From an uncultured Prevotella sp. (GTDB lineage Bacteria; Bacteroidota; Bacteroidia; Bacteroidales; Bacteroidaceae), in NCBI GenBank assembly GCA_900553155.1, contig USCM01000005.1, forward strand, positions 1 through 19,943: a stretch of DNA of 19,943 bases, read 5' to 3'. The translations under genes and the position numbers were made by a program. The notes beneath the pieces were generated by a model. It did no database searches. It saw only the letters and a list, made by a program, of their open reading frames with translations, and was not told the DNA's origin. Each line of letters begins with the position of its first letter. Position 1 is the stretch's first letter. Below, piece after piece: positions 6,588 through 13,849 of this stretch.

Positions 6588-9500
6588 TTAAAAGGTTACA
6601 TTAAGTCCGAAGGTAATGTTCAACGGTATAGGATAACCATAGTTAGGGTTCTCCGGGTCGACACCAGTGAAGCTGCTGCTCTTTACAGTAAAGAGGTTCT
6701 GTGCGCTGAGGTAGAAGCGCAGGCGCTCCATGGCGAGCTTCTGTGCAAAGCTCTTAGGCACGTTGTAGCCAAGCTGCAGGGTGCGCAGCTTGAGGTACGA
6801 GCCATTCTCTACCCAGTAAGAAGACACACGCTTCTCGTTGTTGTTGTCGGAGAGCGACACAGCCGGGATGTTGCTGCCTGGGTTGGTTGGGCTCCATGCG
6901 TCGAGCAGACGGCGACCCTTGTTGAGGAAGCCTATGTTAAGGCCAGCCCAGATATCAGTCTCCTTCTTAAGGTCGGAGATGATGTCGACACCCTGAACAC
7001 CCTGGAAGAAGGCGGTGAGGTCGAAGTTCTTATATTCGAGATAGATGTTGAAGCCGTAGGTGAAGTCGGGGGTTGGATCGAAAATCCACTGCTGGTCGGC
7101 CTCTGTTATCTTGCCGTCGTTGTTGAGGTCCTTCCAACGTATGCGTCCAAGACCGGCTCCCTCCTGAGTGGCGTGGTTGTCAATCTCCTCTTGCGACTTG
7201 AAGATGCCGTCGGCAACATAGCCCACCTGCGAGCCCATGGCGTGTCCGATGACGCTCTTCACACCGTTACCGCCGAAGGTACCCTTGGCAGCCACGGTAG
7301 CCGGAAGCTTCGTAATCTTGTTGCGGTAGGTGCCAATGTTGGCATTGACGTCGTAGCGCAGACCCCACTTAGTGGTCTTGCGGTAGCCAATGTTGAACTC
7401 GAAACCCTTGTTCTCCATCTCGCCGGCGTTGATCCACTGTGACGAACCCTCACCCATGGCAGCGATACCAGCCATTTCTACGAGGATGTCCTTGGTCTTC
7501 TTGAAGTACCAGTCGAATGTACCGTAGAGCGAATTGCGGAAGAATGAGTAGTCGATACCGATGTTGGTCTGTGTTGTAGTCTCCCACTTGATGCCGTTGT
7601 TGCCAAGCTGATTGCGCTTGAAACCAGAAGGCAGAGTCTGTCCGCCGTTGGTTCCGGCGATGTCGTATGATGTACCGTAGCTCTGTCCGCCACTCTCGTT
7701 TACACCATAATTACTAACATATACGGTGTAGCGGGCAAGGTTGGAGATTTCCTGGTTACCGGTCTGACCCCACGATGCACGCAGCTTGATGTCGTCTATC
7801 CAACGTGCGTCCTGCAAGAACTTCTCGTTGTTGATGCGCCAACCAGCCGATACAGAGGGGAATGTGGCAAAGCGGTTGTCCTTGCCGAAGCGTGACGAAC
7901 CGTCGCGACGCATTGTGAGAGATGCCATATAGCGGTCGGCATAGTTGTAGTTGAGCTTGCCGAAGAACGACACGAGCGAGTAGCCAGAGCCTGAACCGTA
8001 AGCCTGTGCTGTGCCAGTACCGGCATCGGGCCACATATAGTCGGGGTTAAGGATGATGTAGTCTTCCTTGCGTCCAGAGAAGTAGATGTCGTCCTGGCGG
8101 TTAAGCTCCATACCAATCATGGCGTCGAGGCGGTTCTTGCCAAACTCGGCGTTGTATGTAGCAACGGCGTTCCACATCCACTTGGTCCAGTGCTCCTGCT
8201 TAGCCTCAACCGCATTGGTCTTGTTGGCAACGTTGCCCTCGGTTATAGGATAGGTGAAGATGCGCTGCTCCTTCTGCGAATAGTCGAGACCGAAGGTAGA
8301 GCGGAGGTTGAATCCCTTAAAGAGGTTGAGGTTGACGTAGGCATCGCCAAAGGTACGCCAGTAGGTGTAGCGGTTGTCCTTGTTGCGCTCGAGCACTGCA
8401 ACGGGGTTGTAGCGGTCGGGGTAGCCACCCACTGGTCCGGCATAGCCGCCGTCTGTGGTGTATACCGGCAACGAGGGGTTGAACTGCAGCACATTCTGGA
8501 GGAAACCTCCAGGGGCAGCAACCTCGGATGTACGGTTGAGGGTGAAGTGCTCGCCAATGGTGAGCTTGTCGTTCATAAGCTTGTACTCGGTGTTGAAACG
8601 GGCAGAGAAACGCTCGAAGTCGGTAGTCTTGATGATACCCATATTTTTGTAATAGCCGAGCGAGAAGTAAGACGAACCCTTCTGCGAGCCATTGCTTACG
8701 CTTACATTATAGTTTTGTATAACGCCTGTGCGTGTGGTCTGGTCGTACCAATCGGTATCGGCAGCAGGTGTTGTGCCGGCATCGTCGAGATACTTCTTCA
8801 TCGTAATGCCGTTGAGAATGGGCTGTCCGAGCGAGTTGTACCCCCAATCGTAGCGATAGCCCAAACCATTGGTGTTAGGGTCCATACCGTCGTTGACGTA
8901 GCCCTGCCACATAACCTGGCCAAACTCCTTGGCGTTGAGTACCTCCATCTTATGGCTGTACATTGAGGCAGCAACAGAGGCGTCGAGGTCTACCTTGAGC
9001 TTGCCGTCCTTGCCCTTCTTGGTGGTGATGATGATTACACCATTGGCAGCACGCGAACCGTAGATAGATGCCGAAGCGGCATCCTTAAGAATCTGTATCG
9101 ACTCGATGTCGTTGCCGTTGAGCTCGTGCATACCAGCCTTGGTAGGCACACCGTCGATAATGTAGAGAGGGTCGTTGTTGTTGAGGGTACCGATACCACG
9201 GATACGCACTGTGGCTGAACCCGAAGGCGAACCGTCTGCCGAGATGTTCATGCCCGGAACACGGCCCTGAAGAGCCTTCATCGGGTTGTTCTCGTTCTGC
9301 TTCTGGAGGTCGGTTACGCTTACAACAGACACGGCACCGGTAAGGTCGGCCTTGCGCTGGGTGGTGTAACCGGTTACCACAACCTCCTCAACGAGCTTGG
9401 CATTCTCGCTAAGCGTAACGTTCATAACGGGTTTGGCGGCAAGGGTTACATTATTATAGCCTATGTACGAAAACTCGAGTTGCGCACCCTGCTTAACCTT

Positions 9501-9689
9501 GATGGAGAACTTTCCATCAATATCGGTAACCGTACCGTTGGTCGTGCCTTTCTCTACGACCGAGGCACCGATAATGGTTTCGCCCGTGGCGTCGGTGACA
9601 ACTCCGCTGACATTCACTTCCTGAGCACTCACAATAGCAACTGCCGGGGTGAGGGCCAGGCTCATGAGCATTCTTGGTAAACTGTTCAT
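6588..9689 (-). CDS. SusC-family TonB-dependent outer-membrane transporter
   Basis: 1033 residues, full length. Signal peptide 1-22 (VSA|QE). Residues about 25-100 are the CarboxypepD_reg-like N-terminal extension (VSGVVTDATGETIIGASVV, YIGY). EEVVVTGY at 101-108 is the usual TonB-box region of SusC proteins. The plug follows, with VRIRGIGTLNNNDPLYIIDG (161-180), VPTKAG and ASASIYGSRAANGVIIITTKKG (205-226). The rest is a 22-strand barrel ending in Phe (FGLNVTF), as expected for BAM assembly. It imports oligosaccharides with its SusD partner, powered by TonB. It is the first gene of the PUL operon and is preceded by the regulated promoter region at 9733-9829. Fructan specificity is inferred from the GH32 and DUF4960 genes downstream and the PBP-type regulator upstream. 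Confidence 0.97.
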   Translation of the reverse strand: MNSLPRMLMSLALTPAVAIVSAQEVNVSGVVTDATGETIIGASVVEKGTTNGTVTDIDGKFSIKVKQGAQLEFSYIGYNNVTLAAKPVMNVTLSENAKLVEEVVVTGYTTQRKADLTGAVSVVSVTDLQKQNENNPMKALQGRVPGMNISADGSPSGSATVRIRGIGTLNNNDPLYIIDGVPTKAGMHELNGNDIESIQILKDAASASIYGSRAANGVIIITTKKGKDGKLKVDLDASVAASMYSHKMEVLNAKEFGQVMWQGYVNDGMDPNTNGLGYRYDWGYNSLGQPILNGITMKKYLDDAGTTPAADTDWYDQTTRTGVIQNYNVSVSNGSQKGSSYFSLGYYKNMGIIKTTDFERFSARFNTEYKLMNDKLTIGEHFTLNRTSEVAAPGGFLQNVLQFNPSLPVYTTDGGYAGPVGGYPDRYNPVAVLERNKDNRYTYWRTFGDAYVNLNLFKGFNLRSTFGLDYSQKEQRIFTYPITEGNVANKTNAVEAKQEHWTKWMWNAVATYNAEFGKNRLDAMIGMELNRQDDIYFSGRKEDYIILNPDYMWPDAGTGTAQAYGSGSGYSLVSFFGKLNYNYADRYMASLTMRRDGSSRFGKDNRFATFPSVSAGWRINNEKFLQDARWIDDIKLRASWGQTGNQEISNLARYTVYVSNYGVNESGGQSYGTSYDIAGTNGGQTLPSGFKRNQLGNNGIKWETTTQTNIGIDYSFFRNSLYGTFDWYFKKTKDILVEMAGIAAMGEGSSQWINAGEMENKGFEFNIGYRKTTKWGLRYDVNANIGTYRNKITKLPATVAAKGTFGGNGVKSVIGHAMGSQVGYVADGIFKSQEEIDNHATQEGAGLGRIRWKDLNNDGKITEADQQWIFDPTPDFTYGFNIYLEYKNFDLTAFFQGVQGVDIISDLKKETDIWAGLNIGFLNKGRRLLDAWSPTNPGSNIPAVSLSDNNNEKRVSSYWVENGSYLKLRTLQLGYNVPKSFAQKLAMERLRFYLSAQNLFTVKSSSFTGVDPENPNYGYPIPLNITFGLNVTF

Positions 9690-9732
9690 GTGAAATTGGT
9701 TTAAGTTTTTAATTATGTCTCAATTCTGCTTG

Positions 9733-9740
9733 CAAAATTA
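9733..9740 (-). promoter_or_regulatory. Predicted -7 promoter element of the PUL operon
   Basis: The minus strand reads TAATTTTG, matching TAnnTTTG, about 44 bases upstream of the susC ATG at 9689. No good TTTG is found about 20 bases further upstream. That is what one expects of a promoter needing an activator, here presumably the hybrid regulator encoded just upstream. The transcription start would be near 9726 (inference). Confidence 0.6.
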
Positions 9741-9746
9741 AAACGG

Positions 9747-9829
9747 GGAAAGGACTAACAGTTGAAAATATCGTTCATAGGATTAAATATATCGTTCATG
9801 TAACGAGATTTAGTATGTTAGTCCTTTCC
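9747..9829 (-). promoter_or_regulatory. Probable regulator-binding region: two direct repeats framed by a 14-bp inverted repeat
   Basis: A perfect 14-bp inverted repeat, GGAAAGGACTAACA at 9747-9760 and its complement at 9816-9829, frames 55 bases. Inside are two identical 11-base direct repeats ATATCGTTCAT at 9768-9778 and 9789-9799, exactly 21 bp apart (two helical turns), so both present the same face of DNA. AraC-family domains bind as tandem half-sites with about this spacing, and the repeats would centre near -47 and -68 of the predicted start. The near arm of the inverted repeat overlaps the -33 region. Binding by the neighbouring regulator is inferred. Confidence 0.65.
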
Positions 9830-9840
9830 GTTAGTATAAA

Positions 9841-9860
9841 GGGGATGCTAAATCATCCCC
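9841..9860 (-). terminator. Terminator overlapping the regulator's stop codon
   Basis: A 7-bp perfect stem (9841-9847 with 9854-9860, 6-base loop ctaaat) includes the TGA of the regulator gene (9853-9855) in the stem and loop edge. Read on the minus strand it is followed by TTTATA. The T run is short, so it may be a partial terminator, but it would separate regulator transcription from the PUL promoter. Confidence 0.55.
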
Positions 9861-12033
9861 TGCGAAGCTCGGTGGGGTTGATGCCATACTGCTTCTTGAA
9901 ACAAGTGGTGAAGTAGCTCGGCACGGCAAAGCCCACCTCGTAGGCTATCTCGGATATAGGACGGTCGGTGTGGCACAGCAAGTAGTGGCCCCTATTGAGG
10001 CGCATCTCGCGTATTAGGTCGGTGGGCGACTTGCCCGTTAGAGCCTTTATCTTGCGATAAAGCTGCACTCGCGATAGGTGCAACTCGCTTCCAAGGTCGT
10101 CCATCTTGAGGTCGGCGTTGCCGAGATGCTGCATGGCGGCTTCGCGAAAACGGCTCATGAAGAGGTTGTCGGCGCTGTTGGCATCGGCAGTGTCGGGTGC
10201 TTCGGCTTTGCCGTCAAGCTGGGCAAGCTTTATCTTTCGGCGGTTGGCAAGCATACTCTCGATGCGTGTCAAGAGCAAGTCGGCATTGAAGGGCTTGGTA
10301 ATGTAGCCATCGGCGCCATGCTCGTAGCCCTCTATGCGCTGCGACTCGGCACTGCGGGCAGTAAGCAGTATAACGGGGATGTGGCACGTAACATCGTCCG
10401 CCTTAATCTTGGAGCAGAACTCCAAGCCATTCATTATAGGCATCATAACGTCGCTCACGATAAGGTCGGGCACACTCTCACGTGCCAACCGCAGTCCGTT
10501 GCGTCCGTCGGAAGCGTCTATAACATAGTAGTAGGGCGACAACAAAGAGCGCAAGTAGGAACGTATGTCGGCATTATCGTCTATTATAAGTATTGTGTCG
10601 AGATCGTCGTCGGGGTCGTTCTTGGTAACGATGTCGCGTCGGCTGTCCTGCAGTACGAGCTGCGACACGGTTTCGTCGGATATTGAGGGTTGCTGACGCT
10701 GGTCGGTGTTGTCGGTGGCAGAGTCGACACGCGTCTGGAAGTTGAGCACGTTGGCGGTAAGGTGTTCAAGCTCGGCAACGTTGCGCTGGATGATGTCGAG
10801 CGTTTGTTGCTGCTTGTCGTCGAATCCGCCTTGCGATATAAGGTGGCGAAGCGGACCAGCAACAAGGGTTAGCGGCGTGCGCAACTGATGGCTCGCCTTG
10901 GTGAAGAACCTAACCTTCTCGTCGGCTATCTGGCGCAGTCGGCGTCCTACCTTAGCCTTGGTCTTGTATACATAATAATTGTATGCGGCAAGAACAATGA
11001 GCAAGAGCACAATGAAGGCGGCAAGCCAACTGATGATTTTCTGGCTGCGGTACATCTTCATATAGCTGTCGATGTTGGCGTAGATGGCGTCAAGACTATT
11101 GGCTTGGCTCGCTATCTCGTTGTTCTGCATCTCCACAATGGCTGCGTTCTCGGCTGTAACGAGGCTCGACGGGAGATAGTTCATACGCTCTATGGGCTTG
11201 TTCTTGAGTATGCGCATGGCAAGAGGTACGAGCGTTTCGCCATGCGTTGGATAGATATAAGAGGCTGCGAAACACCCTTTCTTAACAAGGTCTATGCCCT
11301 GTCGCTCGCCAGGCAGACCGTCAATGCCCACAAACATAATGCCACGTTCCTTGCCCACAGCCTTGGCTGCCTCCCATGCACCGAGCGCCTCGGCATCGTT
11401 ATGGCCGAAGACACAGTTGATGTTGGGGTCGACAGCAAGGCTGCGCGACATTATCTTGCGGGCGCCGTCTACGTTCCAGTCACCATTGACGGTAGACGTG
11501 GTTATGCCCGGATACTTGCTTATCTCCTCCATAAAGCCCCGATGACGCTCCTCTACCGGGGTAGAACCCTTTAGTCCGGCTATCTCGAGCACCTTGCCCT
11601 TGCCTCCCAACTTGGCTGCAATGAAGCGGGCAACGACACGACCGATCTCTACATTGTCGGCTCCGACGTAGGCAGTGTAGCAGTCGGAGTCGATCTTACG
11701 GTCGTACAGAATCACCGGAATAGCCTTCTTGTAAGCCCGTTCAACAGCCGGCGTAACGGTATTGGCGTCGCTTGGAGCGACAATAAGGAGGTCGACACCG
11801 CTTGCCACCAAGCTGTCTATCTGCCGCACCTGACGCTTGGCGTCGTTGTTGGCAGAGCAAAACCGCACGTCAACATCCTTGTATTGGTACTGACCTATCT
11901 TTATCTCACGATTCACCTTCTGCCTCCATGCGTCGTCGCTGCATTGAGAGACGCCTATAACGGTGCGGCGGTCGGAGCACGAAGCGAGTGCCAAGCCTAA
12001 GGTCAGAATAGCTGATACTAACTTTATTCTCAT
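9853..12033 (-). CDS. Hybrid two-component regulator with periplasmic sugar-binding sensor; no HATPase_c domain seen
   Basis: 726 residues from the ATG at 12033; an upstream in-frame ATG (12093) adds 20 residues ahead of the signal and is rejected. Residues 1-19 form a signal with a lipobox-like ALASC (Cys19). Residues about 24-315 are a type I periplasmic binding domain (TVIGVSQCSDDAWR, LLIVAPSDANTVTP, VILYDRKI, GHNDAEALGAW, VGIDGLPGE), as in the fructose-sensing BT1754. A membrane helix spans about 333-355. The HisKA-like H-box is FFTKASHQLRTPLTL with His382. A complete receiver begins near 479 (acidic pair Asp485/486, phospho-acceptor Asp528, Lys580). An AraC-type helix-turn-helix occupies about 625-724. 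Between the HisKA helices (end about 432) and the receiver lie only about 47 polar residues, with no N, G1 (DxGxG) or G2 box. It likely controls the PUL whose promoter lies directly downstream. Confidence 0.92.
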   Translation of the reverse strand: MRIKLVSAILTLGLALASCSDRRTVIGVSQCSDDAWRQKVNREIKIGQYQYKDVDVRFCSANNDAKRQVRQIDSLVASGVDLLIVAPSDANTVTPAVERAYKKAIPVILYDRKIDSDCYTAYVGADNVEIGRVVARFIAAKLGGKGKVLEIAGLKGSTPVEERHRGFMEEISKYPGITTSTVNGDWNVDGARKIMSRSLAVDPNINCVFGHNDAEALGAWEAAKAVGKERGIMFVGIDGLPGERQGIDLVKKGCFAASYIYPTHGETLVPLAMRILKNKPIERMNYLPSSLVTAENAAIVEMQNNEIASQANSLDAIYANIDSYMKMYRSQKIISWLAAFIVLLLIVLAAYNYYVYKTKAKVGRRLRQIADEKVRFFTKASHQLRTPLTLVAGPLRHLISQGGFDDKQQQTLDIIQRNVAELEHLTANVLNFQTRVDSATDNTDQRQQPSISDETVSQLVLQDSRRDIVTKNDPDDDLDTILIIDDNADIRSYLRSLLSPYYYVIDASDGRNGLRLARESVPDLIVSDVMMPIMNGLEFCSKIKADDVTCHIPVILLTARSAESQRIEGYEHGADGYITKPFNADLLLTRIESMLANRRKIKLAQLDGKAEAPDTADANSADNLFMSRFREAAMQHLGNADLKMDDLGSELHLSRVQLYRKIKALTGKSPTDLIREMRLNRGHYLLCHTDRPISEIAYEVGFAVPSYFTTCFKKQYGINPTELRRG

Positions 12034-12090
12034 TGTTATCTGTTTTTTTTGCAATCTTAAAGGTATTATAGTTTTTATATTATACAAATG

Positions 12091-12098
12091 CAAAGTTA
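12091..12098 (-). promoter_or_regulatory. Predicted -7 promoter element of the regulator gene
   Basis: The minus strand reads TAACTTTG, matching TAnnTTTG, 58 bases upstream of the chosen ATG at 12033. This placement also supports that start over the one at 12093, which would leave almost no leader. No clear -33 TTTG is present. An 11-base palindrome, ATCGTCACGAT, lies immediately upstream at 12103-12113. Confidence 0.5.
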
Positions 12099-12139
12099 CA
12101 AAATCGTCACGATATAAACGAATCTTCGATTATTTATAG

Positions 12140-12147
12140 TATATTTG
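12140..12147 (+). promoter_or_regulatory. Predicted -7 promoter element of the argE-like gene
   Basis: TATATTTG matches TAnnTTTG, 55 bases before the ATG at 12203 and divergent from the regulator promoter. The two predicted -7 elements are about 41 bases apart and share the ATCGTCACGAT palindrome region. No strong -33 element was seen. Confidence 0.45.
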
Positions 12148-12202
12148 CAGAATGATATGAAATTGCTGTATAAGCAGTTGCAGACAAAACAATAATAAGC
12201 TA

Positions 12203-13261
12203 ATGCAGATAAAACAATACACCGAAGACGCCGTTAGCCTGCTGCGCAAGCTAATAGCCACACCCTCTACAAGCCGCGACGAGAAGGCTGCAGCAGACAT
12301 TATGGAGCAGGAGATGCAGCGACTGAAGCTCGACACTCACCGCGAAGCCAACAACGTGTGGGCGGTGGGCAAGCACTACGACAGCCACAAGCCTACCCTT
12401 CTGCTAAACGCACACATAGACACGGTGCGCCCAGTGGCGTCGTGGACACGCGACCCCTTCAAGCCCGAGCTTGACGGCGACACTCTGTACGGACTCGGCT
12501 CGAACGACTGCGGAGGCGGACTGGTGTCGTTGCTACAGACATTCAGGTATCTCGACGAGCACGGATGTGCCTACTATAACATCGTATACCTGGCATCGGC
12601 AGAGGAGGAGGTGTCTGGCAAGGACGGCATAAGCCGTGCCATACCGCTGCTGCCACATATCGACGTGGCTATCGTGGGAGAACCTACCGGCATGCAGCCG
12701 GCTGTGGCAGAGAAGGGTCTTATGGTGCTCGACCTTACGGCGCACGGCAAGAGTGGACACGCCGCAAGGGGCGAGGGCGTAAATGCTCTGTACAAGGCTT
12801 TGGACGACTTGGTATGGATTCGCGACTATCGCTTTAAGCGCATAAGCCCTCATCTCGGCGCAACGGTGATGAACGCAACGGTGATAAACGCCGGAACGCA
12901 GCACAATGTGGTGCCCGATGTGTGCAATATTGTGGTGGATGTGCGCACCAACGAGTTGTACACCAACGAGGAGGTATACCAGTTTATCAACGAAAATACA
13001 CAGTGCGAGTGCAAGGCAAGGTCGTTCCGTCTGCACTCATCGTCTATAGATATGGAGCATCCTCTGGTTAGACGACTTATAGATATGGGCAAGCAACCAT
13101 TCGGATCGCCAACTCTGAGCGACCAGGCTCTGATGCCATGGCAGTCGTTGAAGCTCGGTCCGGGCAACTCGGCACGCTCCCACTCTGCCGACGAATATAT
13201 ACGCATAAGCGAGATAGAGGACGCTATAAGCACCTACATACAACTAACAGTAAAAAAGTAA
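12203..13261 (+). CDS. argE: M20 family deacylase, probable ArgE-type (acetylornithine/succinyl-citrulline type)
   Basis: 352 residues, cytoplasmic, no signal peptide. The di-zinc site of the M20 family is intact: NAHIDT with His71 and Asp73, bridging Asp102 in GSNDCGGG, the catalytic acidic run Glu134-136 in SAEEEVSG, Glu160 in GEPTG, and His327 in SARSHSADEY near the C-terminus. The inserted dimerisation domain (about 170-280) starts with GLMVLDLTAHGKSGHAA. Such short M20 proteins in Bacteroidota serve in arginine synthesis, removing an acetyl or succinyl group from ornithine or citrulline; in this phylum the succinylated route is known from B. fragilis. No other arg gene is visible here, so exact substrate is open (another M20 deacylase or peptidase is possible). 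The gene runs away from the regulator, and its last codons merge into an octamer tandem repeat. Confidence 0.85.
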   Translation: MQIKQYTEDAVSLLRKLIATPSTSRDEKAAADIMEQEMQRLKLDTHREANNVWAVGKHYDSHKPTLLLNAHIDTVRPVASWTRDPFKPELDGDTLYGLGSNDCGGGLVSLLQTFRYLDEHGCAYYNIVYLASAEEEVSGKDGISRAIPLLPHIDVAIVGEPTGMQPAVAEKGLMVLDLTAHGKSGHAARGEGVNALYKALDDLVWIRDYRFKRISPHLGATVMNATVINAGTQHNVVPDVCNIVVDVRTNELYTNEEVYQFINENTQCECKARSFRLHSSSIDMEHPLVRRLIDMGKQPFGSPTLSDQALMPWQSLKLGPGNSARSHSADEYIRISEIEDAISTYIQLTVKK

Positions 13262-13313
13262 AAGAGTAAAAGAGTAAAAAAGTAAAAGGGTAAAAGAGTA
13301 AAAAAGTAAAAAA
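13250..13313 (+). repeat. Eight tandem octamers (gtaaaaRR) spanning the argE stop
   Basis: Eight uninterrupted 8-base units of the form GTAAAA + AA, GA or GG run from 13250 to 13313. The first unit encodes the final Val-Lys-Lys codons, and the second contains the stop codon TAA (13259-13261). The array fills almost all of the 64-base gap to the next gene, leaving 12 bases to the ATG at 13326. The same octamers occur after susC at 6562-6585. Slippage could change the gap length without altering either protein. Confidence 0.9.
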
Positions 13314-13325
13314 CTAAATCAGATT

Positions 13326-13799
13326 ATGGAGAATAAACAAATCGAACTGATGCGCCGCGCCATTCGTCTCTCGGAAGAGAGTGTGCGCAACGGAGGCGGT
13401 CCCTTCGGCGCCGTGATAGCCAAAGGCGACGAGATTATAGCCGAAGCATCCAACAGCGTGACCATCGACAACGACCCTACAGCACATGCCGAGGTAAACT
13501 GCATACGCCAGGCAACACGCCGCCTTGGCACCTTCGACCTCAGCGGATGCGACATCTACACCTCGTGCGAGCCTTGCCCAATGTGTCTTGGAGCCATTTA
13601 CTGGGCTCATCTCGACCACATCTACTATGCCAACGACCGCAAGGACGCTGCCAAGATAGGCTTCGACGACGACTTTATATACCAGGAGATTGCCCTGCCT
13701 ATAGAGAAGCGCAACAAGACAATGATGCGACTGCTCGGCACTGAGGCTATAGAGGCTTTCCGTATGTGGGAACGCAACGACAAGAAGACGGAGTATTAA
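13326..13799 (+). CDS. guaD: Guanine deaminase (cytidine deaminase fold)
   Basis: 157 residues, cytoplasmic. It converts guanine to xanthine and ammonia in purine salvage. The zinc deaminase motifs are intact: TAHAEV with His54 and catalytic Glu56, and SCEPCPMC with Cys84 and Cys87. Family-specific features match the Bacillus subtilis GuaD type as I recall it: PFGAVI near the start, NDPTAHAEV, YTSCEPCPMCLGAIYWA, the GFDDDFIY loop with Asp114, and a conserved C-terminal Tyr after a Lys pair, which reaches into the partner's active site. Length equals that of the B. subtilis enzyme. A tRNA adenosine deaminase (TadA) is less likely because of the GFDD loop and the C-terminal tail. It follows the argE-like gene after the octamer array and may be co-transcribed. 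Confidence 0.92.
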   Translation: MENKQIELMRRAIRLSEESVRNGGGPFGAVIAKGDEIIAEASNSVTIDNDPTAHAEVNCIRQATRRLGTFDLSGCDIYTSCEPCPMCLGAIYWAHLDHIYYANDRKDAAKIGFDDDFIYQEIALPIEKRNKTMMRLLGTEAIEAFRMWERNDKKTEY

Positions 13800-13849
13800 G
13801 CTTTGGATACAGCTCGAAAAGACGGGACATTAAGCTTTAAATACAGCTC
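13795..13849 (+). repeat. Duplicated 21-base segment at the guaD 3' end
   Basis: ATTAAGCTTTGGATACAGCTC at 13795-13815 (containing the guaD stop) recurs at 13829-13849 with GG changed to AA, so 19 of 21 bases match, at a 34-bp period. The second copy runs directly into a 7-bp hairpin (13847-13863). It suggests a small tandem duplication of the gene end. Confidence 0.7.

Noticed and set aside
8190..8966. Plus-strand open frame (258 codons) inside susC
   Set aside because: It is antisense to the SusC barrel, with no recognisable features.
12034..12093. 20-residue N-terminal extension of the hybrid regulator
   Set aside because: It would precede the signal peptide and lie on top of the predicted -7 element; the ATG at 12033 starts a proper signal.
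12130..12336. Minus-strand 68-codon frame between the regulator and argE
   Set aside because: Most of it is antisense to the argE N-terminus, and it covers both divergent promoters.
13250..13313. Possible CRISPR array
   Set aside because: The units are 8 bases and contiguous, with no spacers or cas genes, so this is a simple tandem repeat.
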